Below, one piece after another: positions 57,611 to 64,000 of a stretch of DNA of 64,000 nucleotides. Below the pieces are notes generated by a model. The model was not told the DNA's origin. It saw only the letters and a program-made list of their open reading frames with translations, and did no database searches. Where the stretch lies: the NCBI RefSeq assembly GCF_000278215.1, contig NZ_JH725066.1, positions 178,371-242,370 on the forward strand, given 5' to 3'. Position 1 is the first letter of the stretch. Each line of letters opens with the position of its first letter. Source of the DNA: Bartonella rattimassiliensis 15908. GTDB lineage: Bacteria > Pseudomonadota > Alphaproteobacteria > Rhizobiales > Rhizobiaceae. The position numbers and the translations under genes were made by a program.

Positions 57611-58766
57611 AGCCGATATCATTCATAACAGTTTATAAATTTTATGATACGTTTTTATCATAGTACAAATCACATTGTTAAAAATTTAGTCGTTTGGAAT
57701 TATCGATAACATAAATCGCATACGTTTAAAGATTATATCTTGTTTTAAAGATTGGTTTGTTAATCACATGATAAAAACATAAAATTATAGTTTTCAAAAT
57801 TGAGAAGCGCAAAAACTAAAGAGTGTTATAGCAATATTAGATCATTCTATAAGAGGGTAATCGTTTGAAACTGTTATAAGGTAAATTGTATCAAAAGATA
57901 CGCATTTATAGAAAATAGAGATCATATAATTTTTCCCCAAATTGGGAAAAACCTTTAAAATGGCATTAAAGAAATTAACTGTTTGAAACTGTCATAAGCT
58001 TATAGGTTTAATTTATAAAGATTGCATAAAAGGATTAAGGACAAGATCGCTTTTAAAATGCTGTCTAAAAGTTTAGAAAACGATAGGCAGGCATTATACA
58101 GACCCTATCATCACAACAGTATGAAATTCAAAGCGTTATATCTTATGAAATCAAAAGTCTTTTAATGAATATATTGCAGGCTAGTCTTTAAGAACGGAAT
58201 TATTCGCTTCCACAAAAAAATGGAGACAAATAATACCACAGCAGTAAAATACTATTTTACCTTAGATATGATACTAAAAAACGTTTTAAAAGTTACCATT
58301 TAAAAGCACAGAGCACAAATATAGAGCGATTAATTTGCAAAGAAGTTATATTTGAGTGCAAAATAAAAAGATACTTATGATAGCTTCTCTAAATGTACGT
58401 TTAAACGTTTGAAACATAAATGAGATCTTTATAAGAAACGTTTGAAATGGATGTTAATAATAATTTTTAAAACCTTCCATTTGATAAAAGCGTTTATAAA
58501 AAGCTGTTTTGAAAACCAACGCTCGTAAATGTAAAAACGTGTTTTGATAAACCTACCAAACGTTTTGATTTGTTTGATAAGTTTTAATCAAGAGACTAAA
58601 GCGCTTGCGATATTAATACGTTTTGTATACAGGTTTCATTACTCCATTATTGTTGATTCATATAGATATTTGAAAGCCGCGTCATATCAGTTGGTACGGC
58701 TTTCTTTTTGAATTCTCTCTTTTATGATATGTTTATACAAAGCATTTTATAATGCGTTTATAGCCA
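57611..58766. other. AT-rich phage-like intergenic region with short repeats
   Basis: No gene is seen. The motif GTTTGAAACTGTYATAAG occurs at 57863-57880 and 57981-57998 in the same direction, with shorter CGTTTGAAA copies at 58406-58414 and 58439-58447. These could be operator or iteron-like sites, or decay products of a duplicated leader. Confidence 0.4.
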
Positions 58767-58789
58767 TAAAAGCAGGCGCCCCATACCTG
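58767..58789 (-). terminator. Terminator after third repeat-protein gene
   Basis: On the minus strand CAGG-TATGGGGCG-CCTG is followed by CTTTT, directly after the stop codon. Equivalent GC-rich hairpins follow the two sister genes. Confidence 0.55.
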
Positions 58790-58792
58790 TTT

Positions 58793-59572
58793 TTATTCTG
58801 TTTTATCAACACTCTTGACGACATTATCCTTTTCATAAACCTCATAATCTTGATCAACGACCCTTACAATGCTTTTTAGATCGATTTTTGCTTTACCATA
58901 GGCACGCCCATAGACCTTTACACAACCAGAGATTTTTGCATTGCCATAAACAGATCCATAAACTTTTGCACGCCCACTCACATGGGCCTTGCCATAAACA
59001 GAGCCATGAAATTGTGCATGACCATTAATAACAGCCTGATCATAAATTTTTGCACTACTGTAAATACAAGCAGAGCCAAAAACCTTTGAATGCCCATAGA
59101 TTTTTGCATGATCATAAACCAAAACGCTATGAGAAACGCGCGCATGATTATAAATATGGGAATTGCTATAAACGATGACGTGATCACAGACATGAGCCTT
59201 GCCATAGATATAACCAGCCACATGGGCATTGCCATAAACACAAGCATGGTCATAAACTTTAGCATATTGAGAAATTAAAGCCTTTCCATAGATCTCAGAA
59301 TTGCCATAGACATGCCCACGCACATGAGAAAGATGGCGTACCTTTGCATGATCCGAAACATGAGCATAGCCATAAGCACACGCCTCATCATAGACCCAGC
59401 AATTGCCATCATGAGAGAGGTTGGTTTCATCTTCAATAAAGCCCCCTAAATCCCCCGTCTTAACATCATCAAAATCTTTTAAAGCACGAATGCGATAAAG
59501 GTTTGTAATCTTTTTAGTAATCCGATCTTTAATTTGTTTAATTTCACTGGTTAGTTCATATTTTTTACACAT
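58793..59572 (-). CDS. Hexapeptide-repeat (beta-helix-like) phage protein, paralogue 3
   Basis: The 259-residue product has a conserved N-terminal cap (LYRIRALKDFDDVKTGDLGG, ETNLSHDGNCWVYDEA). About 20 imperfect six-residue repeats follow with small or hydrophobic residues at fixed positions (HVSDHAKVRHLSHVRGHVYG, KVYGSVYGNAKISGCVKVYG). Such periodicity predicts a left-handed beta-helix. This copy is rich in His and Tyr. No signal peptide or membrane segment is present. A GAGGG site precedes the ATG. Two sister genes lie just upstream. Function unknown; these proteins occur in phage regions. Confidence 0.8.
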   Translation of the reverse strand: MCKKYELTSEIKQIKDRITKKITNLYRIRALKDFDDVKTGDLGGFIEDETNLSHDGNCWVYDEACAYGYAHVSDHAKVRHLSHVRGHVYGNSEIYGKALISQYAKVYDHACVYGNAHVAGYIYGKAHVCDHVIVYSNSHIYNHARVSHSVLVYDHAKIYGHSKVFGSACIYSSAKIYDQAVINGHAQFHGSVYGKAHVSGRAKVYGSVYGNAKISGCVKVYGRAYGKAKIDLKSIVRVVDQDYEVYEKDNVVKSVDKTE

Positions 59573-59636
59573 AGAGATACCCTCACAATCTAATGTGATA
59601 AACGTTTGATAAAATTATGAAATGGAAAAATTTGGT

Positions 59637-59667
59637 TTGAAAGCAGGCGCCCCCACAACGCCCATGC
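59637..59667 (-). terminator. Terminator after second repeat-protein gene
   Basis: On the minus strand GCATGGGCG pairs with CGCCTGC (one bulged T and one bulged G) around a GT/GG-rich loop, followed by TTTC. It resembles the hairpins behind the sister genes. Confidence 0.5.
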
Positions 59668-59672
59668 TTTAT

Positions 59673-60836
59673 TTAAGCAGCTTCATTTATGGTTTTGTTA
59701 TTATTCCCAAGATCATCATAAATTTTTTGATTGCCATCAACTATAGCATTGCCAAAGATTTTTACTAAGTAACAAACATATACATTGTCAGAAACGACGG
59801 CATTATCGTAAACATGAGCAGCCCAATCAATACGAGCAGAGCCTAATATTTTTGCATTGCCATAAACAAAGCCCTTTACATAAGCATTATCAGCAATTTT
59901 CGCATTATCAGAGATTTTTGCATCAAAAACGATATTAGCTTTATTACAAACAAAGGCATTGTCATAAACTTGACCACGAACGATAGCATTGTCATTAATT
60001 TTTGCATTGCCATAAACATGAGCATTTGCACCGAAAACCCATGCATCATCATTAACAACGGCATTGCCATAAACTTTAGCATTTCTATTAATACAAGCAT
60101 TATCATGTATTTTTGCATTATCAGAAACGACAGCTTCCCAAAAAACGGTAGCATTATCATAGACCCAGCAATTGCCATCATGAGAGAGATTGCTTTCATT
60201 TTCGATAAAACCACCTAAATCACCCGTCTTTACATCAGCAAAATCTCTTAAAGCACGTATGCGGTGTAAAGTATGACCAGCCACACAACGCGTTTCATTC
60301 GTAAATTCGTATTTTTTTGTTATAGGTAAAGAGACACAAGCGTCATCAGAAATTTGAGATGCAAGATTAATCGTTTTATTGTCTTCAATACGTGTATACC
60401 AATTAATAAAAGCATTCCCATAGACTTTTGCATTGTCTCTTATAACAGCCTTATCACATACAGCGGCGTTATTAAAAACACGAGCATGTTTGTAAACAAA
60501 AGCATATCCAAAAACCAAGGCATTATCATGTATTTTTGCATTGTCATAAACACTAGCAAAATCAAATACCTTTGCATTATCACAAACCGTTGCATTATCG
60601 AAAACACGAGCATAATTAAAAACAGTAGCATTATCAGAAACAAGAGCATTATTATAAACACAAGCCTCATTAGCTACCCAGCAATTCCCATCATGTGATA
60701 AGTTACTTTCCTTTTCGATAAAGCCCCCTAGATCCCCTGCTTTAACATCAGAAAAGTCTTTTAAAGCTTTAATGCGATAAAGAGTATGATTACTAATTAC
60801 ACGTGTCTCATTTGTGAGTGCAAACTTCTTTTGCAT
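59673..60836 (-). CDS. Hexapeptide-repeat phage protein with internal duplication, paralogue 2
   Basis: The 387-residue product contains two complete units. Residues 1-~174 and ~175-387 each begin with the cap (LTNETRVISNHTLYRIKALK and FTNETRCVAGHTLHRIRALR), continue through GDLGGFI and NLSHDGNCWV, and then enter hexapeptide repeats (VFDNATVCDNAKVFDFASVY; KIHDNACINRNAKVYGNAVV). The repeats in this copy favour Asp-Asn-Ala turns. An AAAGGAA site precedes the ATG. The doubling within a single frame points to fusion of two tandem paralogues. No known activity. Confidence 0.8.
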   Translation of the reverse strand: MQKKFALTNETRVISNHTLYRIKALKDFSDVKAGDLGGFIEKESNLSHDGNCWVANEACVYNNALVSDNATVFNYARVFDNATVCDNAKVFDFASVYDNAKIHDNALVFGYAFVYKHARVFNNAAVCDKAVIRDNAKVYGNAFINWYTRIEDNKTINLASQISDDACVSLPITKKYEFTNETRCVAGHTLHRIRALRDFADVKTGDLGGFIENESNLSHDGNCWVYDNATVFWEAVVSDNAKIHDNACINRNAKVYGNAVVNDDAWVFGANAHVYGNAKINDNAIVRGQVYDNAFVCNKANIVFDAKISDNAKIADNAYVKGFVYGNAKILGSARIDWAAHVYDNAVVSDNVYVCYLVKIFGNAIVDGNQKIYDDLGNNNKTINEAA

Positions 60837-60883
60837 AACACAATTCCTTTATATATAGAGATTTAAATTTTAGAATGAAATGT

Positions 60884-60912
60884 TTAAAAGAGGGGCGCCC
60901 CCGCCGCGCCCG
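60884..60912 (-). terminator. Very GC-rich terminator after first repeat-protein gene
   Basis: On the minus strand GGGCGC-GGCGGGG-GCGCCC is followed by CTCTTTTAAA. The surrounding GCG/CGC run is extreme for this AT-rich genome. Confidence 0.7.
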
Positions 60913-60926
60913 CGCCATTATGTTAT

Positions 60927-61568
60927 TTACGCAGCGTCTTTTAGTGACTGGTCATTATAGACAATTTCTTTATTACAGACTTCAATATTATTGCGAACCC
61001 AAGTATCACCTTTAATAACCGCATTGCGAAAAATCTTTACATTCGCAAAAATACAAGCATATCCGGAAATTTTCGCATTATCATAAATTTTTGTATCATT
61101 AAAAACACAAGCGTAATAATGAACCTGAGCATTACCAAAAATATGAGCATCCGGATAAATACGTGCAAAGCCATACACATGAGCATTGCCATAAATATTG
61201 CCAGCCACAACCGCCTTGCCAAAAACCCTTGCATCTTCATAAATACAAGCCATATTGTTCACATGGGCATAACCACTTACAATGGCATTATCGTAAACCC
61301 TTGCATTGCTATAAACCTTGGCTTTACCGCCCACCCAGCAATTGCCATCATGGGATAAATTACTTTCACCTTGTATAAAACCGCCTAAATCACCTTTTTT
61401 GACGTCTCCAAAATCTCTTAAAGCTCTAATTCTATGAAGGGTTTTAAAGCCAACCTCAATTGTTTCACCTGTAAATTCGTATTTTTTTGCAGGCCGTTGT
61501 TTATTAACAGATGCGGTTTCATTTGCAATGTTAGAGAGAACGGGGGTGTTTTTTGATATATTTGTCAT
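60927..61568 (-). CDS. Hexapeptide-repeat phage protein, paralogue 1
   Basis: From the ATG at 61568 the product has 213 residues; AAGG stands about nine bases upstream. An in-frame ATG at 61601 directly after the leader hairpin would add 11 residues. A polar N-terminal stretch of about 25 residues precedes the shared cap (TLHRIRALRDFGDVKKGDLG, GESNLSHDGNCWVGGKA). Repeats follow (KVYSNARVYDNAIVSGYAHV; GNIYGNAHVYGFARIYPDAH). It is the first of the three sister genes and the only one preceded by the long structured leader. Function unknown. Confidence 0.8.
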   Translation of the reverse strand: MTNISKNTPVLSNIANETASVNKQRPAKKYEFTGETIEVGFKTLHRIRALRDFGDVKKGDLGGFIQGESNLSHDGNCWVGGKAKVYSNARVYDNAIVSGYAHVNNMACIYEDARVFGKAVVAGNIYGNAHVYGFARIYPDAHIFGNAQVHYYACVFNDTKIYDNAKISGYACIFANVKIFRNAVIKGDTWVRNNIEVCNKEIVYNDQSLKDAA

Positions 61569-61602
61569 ATTTAAAGCCTTACGGGTTAATAACGTTTTCA
61601 TT

Positions 61603-61805
61603 TGACACTCTATAAGAGCATCGGGCGTTGAAAACACGGCCGTAAGTCCGTTGTTACGCTTTTCTCATAAGAGTATTGTATGGCATAACCACACCCGACA
61701 AAATTCTCATATACTAACAAAAGCATAAAAGATAGCCAGTATTTTAAAGACATGGGAGAGGCTGTTTCGTAACCTATCCGCTTACGGTTTAAGCGTTTTC
61801 ATCAC
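61603..61805 (-). ncRNA. Structured leader/antisense-RNA-like element (copy B)
   Basis: This is the second copy of the element found at 44743-44950. The hairpins are kept with altered sequence: CTC-TTAT-GAG replaces CCC-TTGC-GGG, ATGC/GCGT replaces ACAC/GTGT in the outer stem, and GATGCTCT/AGAGTGTC pairs through two G-T wobbles. The strings CGCCCGA and GGTGTGGTTA (here GGGTGTGGTTA) are conserved between copies. A TAGTAT box lies where copy A has TAGCAT. Confidence 0.6.
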
Positions 61806-62377
61806 TTGAGTATTTATATAACAAAATACGTATTTATTGTCAAATAATATTTTATCTTTTTTTGATATTTTTTGTATTTTTTAAATGCATTATGTATTGA
61901 TAATATCTTATGCTTATGAATTGCGTCTTTTATATTTATGAGCTTTTAAAGCTATATTATAGGCTTTCTGAAACAATAGCGTTCTTTTTTGAATCTATAC
62001 ATTTATAATATTTAGAAACGCTCTCATAATGCGTTTTTTTAACTTTATAACCTATCAGTTTTTTCACTAAATGATTTTTAATTTTTTTGTGAATTTTGTT
62101 TATAACACATTTGCAACTTAACAGCTTTTTATAGGAACTGTTTTTATAACCAATGCTTTCATTTGCATTATGATTATAAAACCTTGCTGTTTTTACACCT
62201 TCTCTATAGCTGTTATCTGCTTTATAGCCACCGCATCATTTTTCATTTTCATAAGAGAAACGATAAATAGGATATAGGATAATTACGATTTATAGACTGT
62301 TATGAAAACACTTATGAAAACATTTCAATAGAAACTGATAATTATAGGGATCAGTAAAATCCCTTTTAATAGGCTTT

Positions 62378-62575
62378 TGTCAGTTGTGTCAGTTTTGTCA
62401 GTTCCTTTTAGACCCTCTATTATTTTTTTTAAATGCGTAAAAACTAAAAACATTATATTTCAATAGGTTAATTTCTTTAAAACACAACTCATATCAAGAG
62501 TACAATCTTTAAAGATAACCAATGATATGAATTGATTAAAACCTGTCAGTTATGTGTCAGTAAATTAAACTGACA
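62378..62575. repeat. Repeat unit 1: TGTCAGTT repeats bracketing an AT-rich body
   Basis: Three TGTCAGTT-type repeats (62378-62404) precede an AT-rich body (about 62420-62543) with ATTTCAATAGGTTAAT. Two further direct copies and one inverted copy (AACTGACA) follow at 62544-62575. The body is related to that of the next unit. Confidence 0.6.
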
Positions 62576-62701
62576 AAAGTGATTATTTTAGTGAGTAATG
62601 AAAGCGTATCTTATAAAAAGCGTATGATCCTTTAAAGCTTTCAAAAGATAGCTTGTAACTCATAAGAAATGCTATCAAGATCATTATAATTATGAGTTTC
62701 G

Positions 62702-62899
62702 AGGGTTTTGGGGGTTTTGGGGGTGCTTTTTATAGATATTATTTTATTTTTTTGAATCTAAAATAAAAGTTACGATATTTCAATATGTTAATGTTTTAAC
62801 TAAACAACTTATATGATATGCAATACGTAAATACAATCTATAATATATATTTAAAAGGGTTTTGTAGGGGTTTTGGGGGTTTTAAGAACCGACAAAACC
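62702..62899. repeat. Repeat unit 2: GGGGTTTT repeats bracketing a related body
   Basis: GGG-TTTT-GGGGG-TTTT-GGGGG (62703-62723) precedes a body with ATTTCAATATGTTAAT. After it come GGGTTTTGTAGGGGTTTTGG and an inverted ACAAAACC ending at 62899. The plan copies unit 1 but the short repeats differ completely. The G-runs could form a G-quadruplex. Confidence 0.6.
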
Positions 62900-63216
62900 T
62901 ATAAGTAATATAAGAAAATGAATATACATAACTCTCTTTAAACAAAGCTTTTGAAAAGGATTGTCATTTTAGATTACGATATAATCTTTTAAAGGCAATC
63001 CAAAGTACAGTGTTTAAAAATGCAAGCCTTATCTTTTAGAATAATGCATATTAGGATTGTATCTAATCAACTTCACAAAAGAGATATAGATTATGGTTAT
63101 AAGCTCTATACCCCTTATGCGTTTATCATACCCAGTATGTGAGCATGTTTTTAAGTTATTCAGTTTCTCTAATTTCCAATTTTGGTAGTTTTTTCACGAT
63201 TTTTATGGTTTCTAAA

Positions 63217-63906
63217 TTACGGTAATAACCCTTTGAAACAATTCCAATGGATAAGCAGGGTTGCCAACGGTTTCAATAGCATAGTCACAATGCCACTCTT
63301 TTTATCAGTCTTAACGCATTGACGCCCCATAACCCATTCAAGAGCGGGTTTACCATTGACGATATACTCATAAGCTTCAAGAGGGATGTCTGTTATTGTG
63401 ATATTGCCATTGTAAATAACCGTTGATTTATCTTTCTCTTTAGCTGCTTTTGCGAATTTCATTTCAGTCACGTAATAGAATTTTTCAGGATTAGAGATCT
63501 CTGTCTGTTTTGGATTACCCTTTTTAAAGGTCACAGGATAAGGTTCTATGCTTTCGTAATTCACGTGCAGATGACCCAATTCACGCCCTGCTGTTACGAA
63601 CTTCCAAAAGTCATCAGCAGTTTTTACGCAAGGAATACGAGGCAATTCTTTGCATAAATTATCAGCATAACGAGAGCGATAATCTTCCGAATGCAAAATT
63701 CCATAAACGTAATAGAATAGATCATCTTTTGTTATGGTTTCATTAGGGTAAGCAGCTTTAAAATGTGTTAATCCTTCATCAGTAATAGCATCACGTCGTT
63801 GTAAACCAGCTGTTGTGCTGTCTTCTGTAAATAAATGGGATTGTTTTTTGTTTTTATTCTTTGAAACTGGAGTGTCTTCGTAAATATAACGTGGAAAGCA
63901 TTGACC
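63217..63906 (-). pseudogene. C-terminal fragment of a type ISP-like restriction-modification enzyme
   Basis: The fragment reads CFPRYIYEDTPVSKNKNKKQ, AITDEGLTHFKAAYPNETIT, DDLFYYVYGILHSEDYRSRY, then ELPRIPCVKTADDFWKFVTA and GRELGHLHVNYESIEPYPVT, which are the C-terminal specificity-side segments of type ISP restriction-methylase-helicase proteins. The rest of the ~1500-residue enzyme is missing; homology stops at the edge of the 63901-64000 repeat. Near 63,300 a small deletion shifts the frame. The expected ending AIETVGNPAYPLELFQRVIT can be read in the next frame and ends at about 63,221. A start inside the repeat would give a 253-residue product, probably meaningless. Confidence 0.75.
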
Positions 63907-64000
63907 ATTTTTTATAGAAGATTGGCATGTATGAATAGACCATAAAAAGCAAATCATGGTGCAAATATTATACTGCATGGGTGCATTCAGTGAAATGAAA
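63901..64000. repeat. Direct repeat, right copy (~100 bp)
   Basis: About 90 percent identical by eye to 57510-57610, in the same orientation, and running to the window edge. It joins the truncated restriction-enzyme fragment exactly at its left edge. Confidence 0.85.

Noticed and set aside
62703..62880. CRISPR array
   Set aside because: The short repeats have spacers of only 4-9 bases and vary in sequence; there is no regular repeat-spacer pattern and no cas gene.

Overview
The window is AT-rich chromosomal DNA of an alphaproteobacterium of the order Rhizobiales, most likely a Bartonella. The clues are an Irr-type Fur regulator beside fabA-fabB-fabI, rpsT directly before dnaA, a cytochrome bo3 (cyoABCD) cluster, many eroded intergenic stretches, and prophage genes of the kind common in Bartonella. 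The genus call is inference from gene content and base composition; no search was run.

Bases 1 to about 40,900 are mostly core genome. A decayed plasmid/phage-type replication initiator sits at the left edge. It is followed by the cytochrome c maturation genes ccmA-B-C-D-G (minus strand), aconitase, rpsT, the replication genes dnaA-dnaN-recF, aroQ, cyoABCD, gpsA, the fatty-acid operon fabA-fabB-fabI with irr divergent from it, an SH3-domain exported protein, rpsU, fhs, tRNA-Arg(ACG), an RND efflux pair, pgi, tRNA-Ser(CGA), rplU-rpmA, and one polypeptide joining PTS EIIA, HPr and enzyme I. Several 1 to 1.4 kb gaps carry no readable gene.

From tRNA-Ser(GGA) at 40,839 onward the DNA is accessory. 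Bases 41,000-46,130 are a reduced prophage: a small XRE regulator behind a terminator-like leader, a compact lysis cassette (GH24 endolysin, i-spanin, an o-spanin starting inside it, and a small membrane protein), a HigBA-type toxin-antitoxin pair, a frameshifted antirepressor, and a tail protein.

At about 46,131 a phage gene is cut and the base composition rises abruptly. This begins an island of about 11 kb (46,131-57,436). It holds a second, unrelated lysis module (DUF6127-like protein, 3-TM holin, small protein, second GH24 lysozyme). Next come four overlapping minus-strand genes: an excisionase-like HTH protein, a 927-residue PDDEXK nuclease-helicase, a Zn-ribbon DNA methyltransferase and a second DNA methyltransferase. 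They look like a coupled restriction/defence system with no separate specificity subunit, and are the best candidate here for an undescribed system. The island ends with a decayed RecB-like nuclease/helicase gene.

Bases 57,437-64,000 are AT-rich prophage-like DNA. They carry three paralogous hexapeptide-repeat (predicted beta-helix) proteins, each followed by a GC-rich terminator. The first is preceded by a structured leader about 205 bp long, also found before the antirepressor 17 kb away, and base changes between the two copies preserve pairing. Further on are two diverged copies of an AT-rich body, each bracketed by a different family of short repeats, a C-terminal fragment of a type ISP-like restriction enzyme, and a roughly 100 bp direct repeat (57,510 and 63,901) bounding the segment.
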